Assembly (NCBI RefSeq): GCF_023283485.1
Contig: NZ_JAKILU010000018.1
Coordinates: 16,954-80,953, forward strand
Source of the DNA: Shewanella glacialipiscicola
Lineage (GTDB): Bacteria > Pseudomonadota > Gammaproteobacteria > Enterobacterales > Shewanellaceae
Reading direction: 5' to 3'
Length of the DNA: 64,000 nt
Shown: piece by piece, positions 1 through 10,365 of the stretch
Position numbering within the stretch: the stretch's first letter is position 1
Layout of the letters: every line of letters begins with the position of its first letter
Program-made: the position numbers and the translations under genes
The notes under the pieces: model-generated
What the model was told of the DNA's origin: nothing
The model's input: the letters and a program-made list of their open reading frames with translations, nothing else
The model's database searches: none

Positions 1-273
1 TTTATCGTTGATTTGCCATTGATTTACTCCTTCTCCAAGAGCACAAATATCCCCTGCAACTTCAAGTCCAATAATAGGTGATGCCCCTGGTGGAGGTGGA
101 TAAGCGCCCACTCTTTGTTTTATATCGGGCCCATTCACCCCAGCAGCATGTACGCGGATCAAGACTTGCCCTGCGACAGGCACAGGCAAAGGCGAGCGCG
201 ATAGCTGCATCACCTCAGGGCTACCGGGTTGCTCAACATAAATATGGGTGTAATCGCGGGGTAAAGCTGACAT
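1..273 (-). CDS. NAD(P)H:quinone oxidoreductase, zinc-type alcohol dehydrogenase family (5' part only)
   Basis: The minus strand reads in frame from an ATG at 273 to the window edge, giving the first 91 residues; the rest lies outside the window. The start is preceded by AAGGAG at a good distance. The N-terminus contains PVPVAGQVLIRVHAAGVNGPD followed by YPPPPGASPIIGLEVAG. This is the GroES-like fold entry of medium-chain dehydrogenase/reductases of the quinone oxidoreductase (PIG3/QorA-like) type. Such enzymes reduce quinones or enones with NADPH in the cytosol. The family is well supported, but the exact substrate cannot be told from the fragment. Confidence 0.85.
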   Translation of the reverse strand, partial: MSALPRDYTHIYVEQPGSPEVMQLSRSPLPVPVAGQVLIRVHAAGVNGPDIKQRVGAYPPPPGASPIIGLEVAGDICALGEGVNQWQINDK

Positions 274-535
274 AAAAGCTCCTTTGAGGATGGCACTTTT
301 GCTTAATAACAGATTGTGATGGATTAACCGTATGAGTCTAATTATCGATATGATAGATGTGAATCTTGATATGCTTAAGCTAGCGTGATTTCAAACCAAA
401 TAGCCACCATTATTCCTATTATTGATAAATTTTCATACCTATTGGCGTGGCAATCAATACGGCAAACTAAATGAATAGCATCAATAGCGTAATGTCAGTT
501 TTAATCCGCCAACAGTACGCTTTAAATCTCTTTTT

Positions 536-585
536 GTGCGGCTAAACCAGAGTTAGGCCTAAAGCCTTTAGGTTTAGCCGCGCAC
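536..585. other. Hairpin downstream of the RND operon
   Basis: GGCTAAACC at 540-548 pairs with GGTTTAGCC at 571-579. The stem is extended by GTGC/GCAC across a two-base bulge. The loop holds a competing small palindrome, CCTAAAG/CTTTAGG. There is no clean T-run, so this may be a weak terminator or an mRNA 3'-end structure for the RND gene that stops at 606. The rest of the 274-605 gap shows nothing I can name. Confidence 0.5.
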
Positions 586-605
586 TATTTAGTGCTAGGC
601 GTAAT

Positions 606-3600
606 TTAAGTTAGACGTAATTTAGCGAGTACATCTTTTTCTTTAAGCTCAGCCATTGCGACATAGGCCACTGGCACCACAAATAGCGAGAAAAAAGTGC
701 CTGTCAGTAATCCACCAACCAACACTAAACCGATATTGGCTAAACCTAAGGAGCCAGGCCCTGAAGCCAGTGCTAAAGGTATCGCACTTAAAATCATCGT
801 CAGCGAAGTCATTAAAATTGGTCTTAAACGAGATTTAGCACTGCTGAGCGCCGCTTCAATCGCATTCAAACCTTGAGCCTGTTGCTTATTTGCAAACTCC
901 ACCAGCAAAATGCCGTGTTTTGTCACCAGTCCCACTAAGGTGAGTAGACCAATTTGTGAGTAAATATTCATGCTCTGGCCGAACAGGGTTAAGGTCAGCA
1001 ATGCACCAACAATACACAAGGGTACCGTCAGTAAGATGATTAAGGGATCAACAAAGCTTTCAAACTGCGCGGCCAAAATCAGATAGATAAACACCAGTGC
1101 TAACAAAAATAACGACTGAGTGCCCGCTTGTGAATCCATTAAGTCCTTCACCACTCCATTGTATTTAAAACCTTGGGCATCATTGAGTAACAATGGCAAT
1201 TGCTCGTCTAAGTAGGTTTTAATTTCGTCGGTAGAATAACCGGGCATAATATCTGCCGTCAGCTCAGCGCTATCAAGACCCATAAAGGTCTTAATGTTAG
1301 ATTCTGCCGTTGTTTGCTTAATCGACACGAATTGCGATAAAGGTAAGGCTTGTCCTGATTCGGAGGTGACATAAAGCTTATTCAACACACTGAAATCACT
1401 TAGCTTGTCTAAGTTAACTTGTACTTGTATTGGATAGGTAAAGCCATCGGTGGCATGTAAATCCGCCGCTTTTACCGAGCCAAGGAAGGTCGAAAGCGCA
1501 TTAGTCACGTCGCCATAACTCACGCCTGAAAGAATAATCGCGTTGCGATCGATAGACAAATCGTAGCGCAGCTGATCACGCAGCACAGAGTTATCCACGT
1601 TAGTCACTCCAGAATAATCCTCCAGTAGTTTTTGGACTTTGGCGGCAGTGGCGTTGAGCTCATCTTTGTTACGATCTAAGGTCGTCAGCTCTAAACGTAA
1701 GTTATTGGCAATGCTGAGGTTATTGGCCGAGCGAATGCTAAAGGACATGTTATAGGCAGAAACGCTTGCCTTTGATTTAGTCATCAAGTCATTAATAACA
1801 TCATCAATACCTTCACTGCGTTCACCCCAAGGCTTAAGCAGCACATGGTTCACAGGTTCGCCCTCGATATAGGACAAGTTAGCGCCAACGGCGGGATGAC
1901 CATCCATCACGCCATTAAGCTCAGCATTGTGATTAAGATGATACTGACGTCCCACGCCTGTAGGGCCATTAGATGCCACATCGATAAAGCCTGAATCTTC
2001 CGCAGGCAACAGTATTTTAGGTAATTGCCAGTAAGCGATACCGGCAAGACCGACGAGAACCACAGCGGCACCGAACATTAAGCGTTTACGGACAAACCAC
2101 TTCTCCAGCTCTTTAATATATAAATAATTTAATTGCTGTAGCGCATTCTCGACTCGGTTAAACCATTGCGGCTGCTGTGCTGTGGTATTGATAAGATACG
2201 CACTCATCATCGGTGATAATGTTAGCGCTACCATGCCAGAGATTATTACCGCAGCGGCTAAGGTAAAGGAGAATTGCCTAAACAAATCAGCGGTTAACCC
2301 TGACATCAATCCAATCGGTAAATACACCGCCACTAAGGTTAGCGTCATGGCAATAATAGGGAAGATAATCTCCTGACACCCTTTAATCGCGGCGTTAAAG
2401 GGTGTTTCACCGTTTTCAATATGCCGATAACAATTTTCAACCACCACAATGGCATCGTCCACCACTAAGCCAATGGCCAAGATAATCGCCAGAATGGTCA
2501 ACACATTGATGCTAAAACCTAGGGCCGACATCACGGCAAACACCCCAATCACACATACGGGAATAGTAATAATCGGGATTGATGCAGCGCGTAGGCTGCC
2601 CAAAAATAACACTACGACCAAAGAGACTAAAATCACCGCCTCAATCAGTGCAGAAAATCCTTCATCGATAGAAGCCTCAATAAAGTCAGCCTGATTATAG
2701 GCCAAGGTCATTTCTAATCCCTGGAGTAAATGCTGTTGCATGCGCGCAATTTCAGCCTTAATGTTCACCGCGACTGTCACTGGGTTTGCATTGCTCAAAG
2801 GCAAAATCTGCAGTGACATCGCACTGTGCCCACCGATAGATAGCATACTCGGCGACAGACTTTCTTCACCCATTACCACATCGGCAACATCAGCCACGCG
2901 GATGATCTTGCCCTCGCTGACTTTGATCACCAGATCTTTCACATCATCCAGTGTTTCAACTTGATTTAACGGGTTAATTGAGAAATCCCGCGACTTCCCC
3001 TTAATTGCCCCCGAGGTAAAACTGGCATTATAAGAACCTAAGGTGCCTACTACATCGGCGGCCTTAATGTTTAACGCCTTCATTTGCTCAGGGTTAAGCC
3101 AAACTCTCACCGCCTTTTGTGAACCACCATACGGCCCCCACACAGCACCAACACCTTGAACTTGCTTAAGTTGCGGTACTAACTGTTGGCTAATGTAGTC
3201 ATACATAACCTGCTTTTCCATACCGCCTGCATTGACAAAGGTGATGATATTACTCGCAGCATCTGTTGCCGAGGTATCGTCGGTAACGGTAGGTTTATCT
3301 ATCATGCTCTGGGGGAAATCGTTGATCCCTTCAACACTACTGCGCAGCTTATTCATTAAGTTGGTGTAGTCGATATCACTGGTATCGTCATTGAATTTAA
3401 TCGTTAACGAGCAGCGCCCTTCGCTACAGTCGGTCGACATAGTATCGACCTTATCAATACCCGAAGCCGCCGCAATGAGCTTATCGGCCACATTGCTCGA
3501 CATAAAATCGGCGCTCGCCCCTGCAATTGAGGCATTAACAGAGGCCGAGTGAGTGGTGTGCTCAGGAAAATATTGAATATCGAGTTTTTGAAAGGCGATT

Positions 3601-3677
3601 AATCCCAGTAATACCGCCATGATGCTGAGAACTGAGGCAAAGATAGGGTGGCGGATACAGACTTCGGGTAAACGCAT
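606..3677 (-). CDS. RND-family multidrug efflux permease (HAE1/AcrB-like)
   Basis: An inner-membrane proton/drug antiporter of 1023 residues, the usual size for AcrB/MexB relatives. An N-terminal membrane helix at about residues 12-30 follows the typical RLPEVCIRHPIFA opening. Then come a large periplasmic domain, a helix bundle with the proton-relay pair in GLVVDDAIVVVEN (near residue 400), a second periplasmic domain, and a second bundle with the relay lysine in LVGLVTKHGILLVEF. It would act as a trimer with the adaptor encoded immediately upstream. The adaptor TAA and this ATG overlap by one base, so the two are translationally coupled. No outer-membrane channel gene follows, so it probably borrows a TolC-type protein encoded elsewhere. 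Substrate unknown. Confidence 0.95.
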   Translation of the reverse strand: MRLPEVCIRHPIFASVLSIMAVLLGLIAFQKLDIQYFPEHTTHSASVNASIAGASADFMSSNVADKLIAAASGIDKVDTMSTDCSEGRCSLTIKFNDDTSDIDYTNLMNKLRSSVEGINDFPQSMIDKPTVTDDTSATDAASNIITFVNAGGMEKQVMYDYISQQLVPQLKQVQGVGAVWGPYGGSQKAVRVWLNPEQMKALNIKAADVVGTLGSYNASFTSGAIKGKSRDFSINPLNQVETLDDVKDLVIKVSEGKIIRVADVADVVMGEESLSPSMLSIGGHSAMSLQILPLSNANPVTVAVNIKAEIARMQQHLLQGLEMTLAYNQADFIEASIDEGFSALIEAVILVSLVVVLFLGSLRAASIPIITIPVCVIGVFAVMSALGFSINVLTILAIILAIGLVVDDAIVVVENCYRHIENGETPFNAAIKGCQEIIFPIIAMTLTLVAVYLPIGLMSGLTADLFRQFSFTLAAAVIISGMVALTLSPMMSAYLINTTAQQPQWFNRVENALQQLNYLYIKELEKWFVRKRLMFGAAVVLVGLAGIAYWQLPKILLPAEDSGFIDVASNGPTGVGRQYHLNHNAELNGVMDGHPAVGANLSYIEGEPVNHVLLKPWGERSEGIDDVINDLMTKSKASVSAYNMSFSIRSANNLSIANNLRLELTTLDRNKDELNATAAKVQKLLEDYSGVTNVDNSVLRDQLRYDLSIDRNAIILSGVSYGDVTNALSTFLGSVKAADLHATDGFTYPIQVQVNLDKLSDFSVLNKLYVTSESGQALPLSQFVSIKQTTAESNIKTFMGLDSAELTADIMPGYSTDEIKTYLDEQLPLLLNDAQGFKYNGVVKDLMDSQAGTQSLFLLALVFIYLILAAQFESFVDPLIILLTVPLCIVGALLTLTLFGQSMNIYSQIGLLTLVGLVTKHGILLVEFANKQQAQGLNAIEAALSSAKSRLRPILMTSLTMILSAIPLALASGPGSLGLANIGLVLVGGLLTGTFFSLFVVPVAYVAMAELKEKDVLAKLRLT

Positions 3678-4936
3678 TATTCAGCCTCCTCACTCACTGA
3701 GTTCGCGTTTGCCGCGGCAGTTGATTTAGTGTGTGAGCCAGCATTTGAGTCAGCTGTTGGCTCTGCTGTTGATTCAGCTGCTGATTCAATATTTGGCACG
3801 AGCTGGCTATCTTTAAGCTTTTTATCCTGCACGACTTTTATCTGGCTATCGGACTTAAGATTTTGCATACCCGTTTTCACGACCAAATCGCCTACGGCTA
3901 AACCTTCGATAACCACTGCATAACCATCGTTAGTATTTTGCGCGAGTTTAACCACTTGCTTGACCGCGCTATCGCCGCGCACTAACCAAACAAAGCGCTC
4001 GGCATTATTAGCAATAATCGAGTTTTGCGGCACTAATAAACGTTTGATACCGCGGCTATAGTACTGTTTGATATTGGCGAACATACCGGGGGCGAGTTTA
4101 AATTCGGGGTTTTCGAGGGTAGCGTGAATATCCACTCGACCTGAATTAATGTCAACGGCGGGCGCCACATAATTCACCACTCCTGTAAAAATTTTATCGC
4201 CGTAGGCCTCCACGGTGACATCAACCTCTTGGCCTTTTTTTGCCTTACCAAAATCATGCTGGCTAATGGCATAACGGACTTCGACGGGATGTAGGCTATA
4301 CAAGGTGACTAATGCAGTAGCTGCGCCAATTTGGCTGCCAATCGACTGACTAAAGCTGGTTAACTGGCCATCGAAGGGAGCCTTAATCAGGTAATCGTTC
4401 ATCACCGCTTGCTTCTGCCTGAAATCGGCATCGGCCAGATTAACATTTTCCCTCAGCTCATCCACATCTTGTTTGGCAAGTGCGAACGGCTCTTTAATCA
4501 ACAAATCTTCAATACGTTCAAGCTTAGTTTTAGCTAAGGCTAACGTGCTCTTGGCCTTATCTAAATCCGCCTTAGCTTTAACGTTATCCAGCTCGGCAAT
4601 GATTTGCCCTTTTTTAACCTTATCGCCATGGTTAAAGTGAATCGCGCTAATTTTTTCGCTGGCACTAAAATTCAGTACAGCTGAATCGATGGCATTGATT
4701 TTACCGACTTCTTTCACGGTATCGTCAAAGGCGGTCTCTTTTACCGCCTCTACGGTAACCGGGATAATATCAACCTTGTCAGCCGCCACCGCCGTTAAGG
4801 AGCTTAAAGCTAGCAGACTGGTTATAAAAAAGGTTACAGGAGCGAATAAGGTGGGTTTTAAATCCTGATGGGAGTGGTGTGTTAATGAAATATCGCAAGC
4901 AGTACGCACTTGTGTAGTCGCTAGTTGTGTAAGCAT
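3677..4936 (-). CDS. RND efflux periplasmic adaptor subunit (membrane fusion protein)
   Basis: 419 residues. A hydrophobic segment at about 30-51 (FAPVTFFITSLLALSSLTAVAA) should be a signal sequence. It is followed by a lipoyl/barrel-sandwich hybrid domain (INAIDSAVLNFSASEKIS; GDKVKKGQIIAELDN), a helical hairpin (KADLDKAKSTLALAKTKLER), the second lipoyl half (YLIKAPFDGQL) and beta-barrel domains (GMFANIKQYYSRG). It bridges the RND permease at 606-3677 to an outer-membrane channel. The C-terminal 45 residues are a low-complexity Ala/Ser/Glu tail. The 30-residue extension before the hydrophobic stretch is unusually long and the ribosome site at 4936 is weak, so the true start may lie downstream at a non-ATG codon. 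Confidence 0.92.
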   Translation of the reverse strand: MLTQLATTQVRTACDISLTHHSHQDLKPTLFAPVTFFITSLLALSSLTAVAADKVDIIPVTVEAVKETAFDDTVKEVGKINAIDSAVLNFSASEKISAIHFNHGDKVKKGQIIAELDNVKAKADLDKAKSTLALAKTKLERIEDLLIKEPFALAKQDVDELRENVNLADADFRQKQAVMNDYLIKAPFDGQLTSFSQSIGSQIGAATALVTLYSLHPVEVRYAISQHDFGKAKKGQEVDVTVEAYGDKIFTGVVNYVAPAVDINSGRVDIHATLENPEFKLAPGMFANIKQYYSRGIKRLLVPQNSIIANNAERFVWLVRGDSAVKQVVKLAQNTNDGYAVVIEGLAVGDLVVKTGMQNLKSDSQIKVVQDKKLKDSQLVPNIESAAESTAEPTADSNAGSHTKSTAAANANSVSEEAE

Positions 4937-5233
4937 AGTTAATGAAACCTATCGTTTTTGACTATTCAACGGACATCCTATCCGACAGCAGCTCACCGGA
5001 TTGAACCCAAGATTTACCCAAATCACCTAAAGTGGCTATTTCAGCATTTTGAGATTATTTGGGTATACAGCCTATAGGCATAATCCGAGTGAGCGCCAGT
5101 AAAAATGCCATCACACATTCAAATAAAACAATAAGTTAACCATATAAGTAACATCTAAAACTTAAATCACACGCAGGAAAAATAAACACAACAAAATACC
5201 AACAAATGTAAATTGACAGCATTGTGCAATTAA

Positions 5234-6571
5234 TCAACAGTTTTCAAGTTGATGTTTAATTGCAATAAAACTGGGACGTTGGTGAGCATCTTCTAACATA
5301 CACTGGGTTTTAATCGCACCGAGCTTGGCATACTTATCAGGGCATATTTGCGTATCTACATAGGCCAAGAGATCCTCAATCAAGCAGCCTAGCGCACGTA
5401 CCTCAATGGCCTGTATCACTAAACGCGCTGCTGCCGATAGATTACCTAAGTTCGACGCCGCACCAAAATCACCAAATAACAACTGCATCTGCCGATTAAC
5501 CATAATGTTATGGGCATACACATCGCCGTGGCTCACCTGTTTGGCGTGCATGTGCGCCATTGCATCTGTTAATTGATAGGCGACTTTTACAACGTCATCC
5601 ACGCTAAATTGAGTGCCGACTTTAAAGGTATCGCGGGTACAGGTCAGCAGGCTGGGAGGTAAACCTAAGTTACTAAATCCAGGCGGAATGAGCTCCATAA
5701 CTAAGCCTAACTGGTCTTTTTGGCTAATGTGCGCCACAACCTTAATCAAACTTGGGTGATCGCCCGTTGTAAGGCAGCAATCAAGTTCATCTGCAGGATA
5801 ACCATCGCTAGTCACTTCGCCCTTAAAAAGTTTGACTGCAATTTGTGCCGTACCGGTTGCGGTTATCATGGCCTGATTTAACCAATCACCGCGATAAATC
5901 ACCCCTGACGCACCTTCACCAAGCTGTTCTGCTAACTTAATATCAGCCAACGTCACATTAGCCACGGTCGTCACATCGCTATGGGGGTCTACCAATGTAT
6001 GGCTAAACGGATTACCCGCAAAGGCGAGCCAAGTGAGCTTAGGCAGACTGAGTAACCAAGTGGGCAGTGCTTGCAGTTGATTAGCAGATAAGCGCACTAA
6101 CTCTAAGTTACGGCAATTTTCCATCGACTCCGGCAGAGTCGTTAATCGGTTGCCCGCTAAGGCTAGCTTTTGTAAACGATGCAAATCCCCCATAGCCGCA
6201 GGCAGCGTGTCAATCTGGTTATCCGTTAAAATCAACCAACGAGTTTGTAAGGGTAATGCTGTTGCTGCAACTGTGGTGATTTGATTCGCCTTAAAGCCAA
6301 TCATCTCTAAATTTGCACAGCGCCCCAATGCCTCGGGCAAATGTTCAAAGCGATTATTAGAAGCGAAAATGATTTTTAAACGCGATAAACGGTGTAAATC
6401 GTCGGGTAATGTACTCAGTTGGTTATTCGACAAATCGAGAATTTCAAGCGTATCGGCTAAGTCAAAAATCTCCCGAGGAAACTCGGTTAAGTTCTCTGCC
6501 AATTGTAAACGGATAATCCCCTGTAACTGCCCTGCCCTTAATTGCGCTAACGTCTGCACTGTATTACCCAA
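5234..6571 (-). CDS. Leucine-rich-repeat protein kinase
   Basis: 445 residues in two parts. Residues ~18-205 carry about eight leucine-rich repeats of the L-x-x-L-x-L-x-x-N-x-L-x-x-L-P type (LEILDLSNNQLSTLPDDL). Residues ~212-445 are a protein-kinase fold: glycine loop GEGASGVIYRG, lysine in IAVKLFKGE, catalytic loop HGDVYAHNIM and metal motif DFGAAS. The catalytic loop has HGD instead of HRD, and the stretch after DFG is very short with no APE motif. The kinase may therefore be unusual or weak, but Lys, catalytic Asp, Asn and DFG are all kept. No signal or membrane segment, so cytosolic. The first codon is TTG (6571) and a GTG four codons later (6559) is also possible; no clear Shine-Dalgarno decides. 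Divergent from mltD. Function unknown; signalling is inferred. Confidence 0.85.
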   Translation of the reverse strand: MGNTVQTLAQLRAGQLQGIIRLQLAENLTEFPREIFDLADTLEILDLSNNQLSTLPDDLHRLSRLKIIFASNNRFEHLPEALGRCANLEMIGFKANQITTVAATALPLQTRWLILTDNQIDTLPAAMGDLHRLQKLALAGNRLTTLPESMENCRNLELVRLSANQLQALPTWLLSLPKLTWLAFAGNPFSHTLVDPHSDVTTVANVTLADIKLAEQLGEGASGVIYRGDWLNQAMITATGTAQIAVKLFKGEVTSDGYPADELDCCLTTGDHPSLIKVVAHISQKDQLGLVMELIPPGFSNLGLPPSLLTCTRDTFKVGTQFSVDDVVKVAYQLTDAMAHMHAKQVSHGDVYAHNIMVNRQMQLLFGDFGAASNLGNLSAAARLVIQAIEVRALGCLIEDLLAYVDTQICPDKYAKLGAIKTQCMLEDAHQRPSFIAIKHQLENC

Positions 6572-6746
6572 ATCAATGAAAAAACACGGCTATGGTAGCG
6601 TATTCACTGGTAAATCTAAACGAAATATCAGTACCCAAACGGCTCTTGGGTTGGCATCAAAACCGTGTGGATCTATCCAGAAACGTGAAAACAGATTAGC
6701 ATGTGCCTCAATATGGAATGCTAGGCTACTCAATTACAGGACTATT

Positions 6747-8186
6747 ATGCGGACACCATTTCGCCAAACGCACTCTTTCACAGCGCTCATGCTAACCATG
6801 CTGATGGCCCTATTAACGGGTTGCGCAGCAACATCAGCAAGCCCATCAGTAACAGAATTCAATACCCCACCTGACAATGTTCAGCCAGAGCTGAGCAACG
6901 CAATACCCCACGAGGCCAAGGCTGCGCCAGTCGTTGAGCAATACATCAATGTGTGGGCAAAAATTCAACATGCTAATACGATTGACGTCCATGACGATGC
7001 AGAAGTACGCAAGCAGCGTAACTTTTTCGATGACAAACAAAGATTTATGAATCAAGTGGGTGAACGCGCCGAACCTTTTTTATATTATATTGTGAGTCAA
7101 CTCGAAGCGCGCAACATGCCATTAGAATTGGCGTTATTACCCATAGTTGAGAGTGGTTACAATCCTCTAGCTCAAGCCAACGGCCCAGCTGGACTGTGGC
7201 AAATGATCCCCGCCACTGGGCGTAATTTTGGCTTAACCATTAATTCAGCTTACGACGGCCGCAAAGATGCACTCGCATCTACTGATGCTGTGCTCGACTA
7301 TTTACAGCACTTATACGACACCCTAGATAATGACTGGATTAACGCAGTTGCCGCCTACAACACCGGCGAACTGGTAATTAAAGCCGCCATAGACAAAAAT
7401 AAAGCCAAGGGCAAACCTACAGATTTTTGGTCACTAGGCATTCCAGCTAAACGCGTACAAACAGTGCCTAAGTGGTTGGCATTTATTCAAATTATTCGCG
7501 CCCCAAATCATTACGGCCTAAAAATACCAGCGATTGATAATCGCCCTGTCTTGGATAGAATTCCTGCTCCTAATGGGGTAGATATCGGCCAGATAGCGGA
7601 TGCCGCAGGCCTGAGCAAAGCAAAATTTAAAACCTATAACCCAGGCTTTCGCCAGGGAGTGATCCCCAGTAAAGGTAAATACCAAATCGCTCTACCTCTG
7701 GAAAACATAGGACTGTATCAAGAGAATCAAGATAAACTCTACGCTCAAAAACGCTATGACAGCCAAAGCTACACAGTCAAATCTGGCGATAGCCTAGGCT
7801 CTATTGCAGCTAAATTTGGTATGTCAGTAAAAGCATTAAAACAAGCGAATAATCTGACCTCTGACCGCCTCAAAATTGGTCAAGAGCTCACGCTATTAAC
7901 GCCGATGGCGACAAATGATAATCAACCTGAAGCGGTTAAAGTTAGCAGCAATAAGGCCAAGGTCGATACAAAAGTCAGCAGCAAATCATCAACCAAGGCT
8001 AAAACCCCCACCAAGCCAGCCGATAAAACTGCGGCAAAAGCGACAACCTACAAGGTAAAATCCGGCGATTCCTTGGATAAAATTGCCCGTAAAAATAAGG
8101 TTAAACTGGCAGATTTAATGAAGTGGAACCAGCTTAATGCCAAGAGCATCATTAAGCCTGGCCAAGAGTTAAAAGTCACAGAATAA
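6747..8186 (+). CDS. mltD: Membrane-bound lytic murein transglycosylase D (lipoprotein)
   Basis: 479 residues. It cleaves the MurNAc-GlcNAc glycosidic bond of peptidoglycan, leaving 1,6-anhydro ends, at the outer membrane's inner face. The N-terminus is a lipoprotein signal with lipobox LLTGC (Cys26). The SLT domain has the catalytic glutamate in LLPIVESGYNP (Glu135), followed by GPAGLWQMIPATGR and AVAAYNTGE. Two LysM peptidoglycan-binding domains, each with a YxVKSGDSL core, lie at about 340-385 and 434-479, joined by a Lys/Thr/Ser-rich linker. The reading frame is open further upstream, but that part overlaps the divergent kinase gene and lacks a signal peptide. The ATG at 6747 with AGGAC before it starts the lipoprotein signal directly. 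Confidence 0.95.
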   Translation: MRTPFRQTHSFTALMLTMLMALLTGCAATSASPSVTEFNTPPDNVQPELSNAIPHEAKAAPVVEQYINVWAKIQHANTIDVHDDAEVRKQRNFFDDKQRFMNQVGERAEPFLYYIVSQLEARNMPLELALLPIVESGYNPLAQANGPAGLWQMIPATGRNFGLTINSAYDGRKDALASTDAVLDYLQHLYDTLDNDWINAVAAYNTGELVIKAAIDKNKAKGKPTDFWSLGIPAKRVQTVPKWLAFIQIIRAPNHYGLKIPAIDNRPVLDRIPAPNGVDIGQIADAAGLSKAKFKTYNPGFRQGVIPSKGKYQIALPLENIGLYQENQDKLYAQKRYDSQSYTVKSGDSLGSIAAKFGMSVKALKQANNLTSDRLKIGQELTLLTPMATNDNQPEAVKVSSNKAKVDTKVSSKSSTKAKTPTKPADKTAAKATTYKVKSGDSLDKIARKNKVKLADLMKWNQLNAKSIIKPGQELKVTE

Positions 8187-8233
8187 ACTTAAGTAGCAGT
8201 TATCAAAAATAAAACCGCCAGCTAGAGATACTA

Positions 8234-8268
8234 AAATGCCGCTCACTTAAGTGAACGGCATTTTTTTA
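8234..8268. terminator. Rho-independent terminator after mltD
   Basis: Stem AAATGCCGcTCAC / GTGAaCGGCATTT with a TTAA loop, followed by a T-run at 8261-8267 on the plus strand. The A-run on the other side lets it also serve the converging chemoreceptor gene. Confidence 0.85.
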
Positions 8269-8329
8269 TTTCAAATATAAAAGCACTTAATGTCGAGCTC
8301 GCATTAGGCGAATAATAAGCGCGAGATGA

Positions 8330-9988
8330 TTAAATCCTAAACTCTTGAACCAACACTGATAAACGTTTAGCCATGTTGGCCAAGTTTTCACTCTGCTGCG
8401 AGCTAGTGTTTGCGCCCTCAGCGGTCTGTTCTGCCGCATTGCTGATATTAACGATATTAGTGTTAATCTCTTCCGATACCGCATTTTGTTCTTCCGCTGC
8501 GGTAGCTATCTGGCTATTCATATCCGTAATCGTAGCAATGGCGGTGGCGATACTCTGCAGTACTTCCCCAGTGCTACGTGTATGATTAACGCTATCATCA
8601 ACATACTGGCGGCTATCCTGCATGGCATTTGTAGCCAGTTTAGCTCCCCCTTGTAACCTCTCAATCATTACTTGGATTTCTTCGGTAGATTCCTGCGTTC
8701 GACTTGCTAAGGTTCTCACCTCATCGGCAACCACAGCGAAACCACGGCCCTGTTCTCCTGCTCGCGCAGCTTCAATAGCCGCGTTAAGTGCTAATAAATT
8801 AGTTTGTTGAGCGATGCCTTTAATTACATCCAAAATGGTGCCAATTTGATTGCTATCTTGCTCTAAATTTTTAACCACCTGTGATGCGTGCTCAATACCC
8901 GCTGCTAAGCTTTCAATCGCTTGTATTGTATTACTCACAACGTTAAGCCCAGCCTTTGATTTCACATCGGTCTGCATAGCCGCATCGGCCGCGTCACTCG
9001 CATTTTTCGCAACTTCAGCCACAGTCGCAGTCATTTCGTTCATGGCAGTTGCGACCATCTCCAACTCATTACGCTGAGTTTGCACTAACCTTGCGGTGTC
9101 GGCCGTTATCGTCGCCATGCCTTGGGAGGACTCAGCCAAGGAAGTTGAAGTTTCATTAACACCTTGCAAGCTAACGTGAAATTTATCTAGCATCACATTA
9201 AATGAACGAGATAATTGTCCAAACTCATCTTGAGAAGTGATTTCAATCCGACGGGTCAAATCTGAGTTCGCTTCAATTGACGTGATGGAACTATGCATAC
9301 GATTAACAGAGCGTAAAATAGTTCGCGAGACAAAGAACAATATCATCCCCGCCAAAGTAAATGAGCCTAGTATGAGACCCAATAACTGCAAGCGCATAGA
9401 TACCAAAGTGCTCATAGCCTCGGACTGAACCCGTAAACGCAGTATCTCTTCCGCATCGGTTAATTCTTTAAATGTACGCCTGGCCTCATTGGCAAAAGGG
9501 CTAGCTCCTTCGCTATATTCTCGCCATGCAATCTGCAACGTTTCAGGAGTACGTTCAACAGATTTAAGCTCTAACATTCGCACTCGCCCATCTTCTAAAA
9601 AGGCTTTGGTGGCTTGTGTAGAGTTAGCAGCAAGTCGGTTGAGGATTTTTTTATCCGATTCTTTCACAATAAAGCCAATGGAGGCGTCTAAGTTTTCGAA
9701 ATGGCGATAAATCTCTTCAATATTTGTCTCGAGTAATGCGAAATTTTTATTAAAATCATCTCCTAACATGATGCTACGAGAAAGACGCGATACATAGTTC
9801 ATATCACGGCTAATTGATAATAAATATTTTTGGCTGTTAACTGCGGCCTGATCATATTCATTAAACCGTTGCTCAACGCGTATCGTACTAAAAAACACTT
9901 CGGATAAAATTGCACACCCAGTTAACCCCAACACCAACATCACGGCAAATAACTTACGTTTAATACTTAGTGAAGCCAGCCATTCCAT
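8330..9988 (-). CDS. Methyl-accepting chemotaxis protein
   Basis: 552-residue chemoreceptor. Membrane helix 1 is at about 12-32 ([21 protein letters not shown]). A helical periplasmic sensor of about 165 residues follows, resembling a four-helix bundle, with no Cache hallmarks. Helix 2 is near 200-222 ([20 protein letters not shown]). Then come a HAMP domain ([19 protein letters not shown]) and the cytoplasmic signalling tip with the conserved [20 protein letters not shown], which contacts CheA/CheW. It lacks a C-terminal CheR-docking pentapeptide. Transcribed alone, with mltD convergent downstream. The ligand cannot be read from the sequence. Confidence 0.95.
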   Translation of the reverse strand: MEWLASLSIKRKLFAVMLVLGLTGCAILSEVFFSTIRVEQRFNEYDQAAVNSQKYLLSISRDMNYVSRLSRSIMLGDDFNKNFALLETNIEEIYRHFENLDASIGFIVKESDKKILNRLAANSTQATKAFLEDGRVRMLELKSVERTPETLQIAWREYSEGASPFANEARRTFKELTDAEEILRLRVQSEAMSTLVSMRLQLLGLILGSFTLAGMILFFVSRTILRSVNRMHSSITSIEANSDLTRRIEITSQDEFGQLSRSFNVMLDKFHVSLQGVNETSTSLAESSQGMATITADTARLVQTQRNELEMVATAMNEMTATVAEVAKNASDAADAAMQTDVKSKAGLNVVSNTIQAIESLAAGIEHASQVVKNLEQDSNQIGTILDVIKGIAQQTNLLALNAAIEAARAGEQGRGFAVVADEVRTLASRTQESTEEIQVMIERLQGGAKLATNAMQDSRQYVDDSVNHTRSTGEVLQSIATAIATITDMNSQIATAAEEQNAVSEEINTNIVNISNAAEQTAEGANTSSQQSENLANMAKRLSVLVQEFRI

Positions 9989-10365
9989 TTTATTATCCTA
10001 TTAAATCTATCTGTGATTGAGTACATGTAATGTCCGTTTAGGATAAATCATGTTTATTTAAGTTAACAATTAGCCATCACATAAATGTGTTATTTTTTAT
10101 GAAAAACACTAAAACATTTTACAAACAATGACTTACATCCACCAACGTGCATTAGCGACCTAGTGATAAATACGGTTTTATTTTATTTTAGTTATCAAAA
10201 AAGAAAACGGTAATATTGTAATGAAAATAATCAAACTGCAGTATAGCGCAATCTATTTATCTAGATTTTTAAAAAGTAAAATCCTTGCATGCAACACGGT
10301 TAACTAAGCTGAACTGGCGATAGTGGCGGTGGTAACTGATTAACTTTATTACCTTATCCACAAAA

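Noticed and set aside
6369..6746. 5' extension of the mltD reading frame
   Set aside because: It overlaps the divergent kinase gene, has no ribosome site and would bury the lipoprotein signal. ATG 6747 starts the signal directly.
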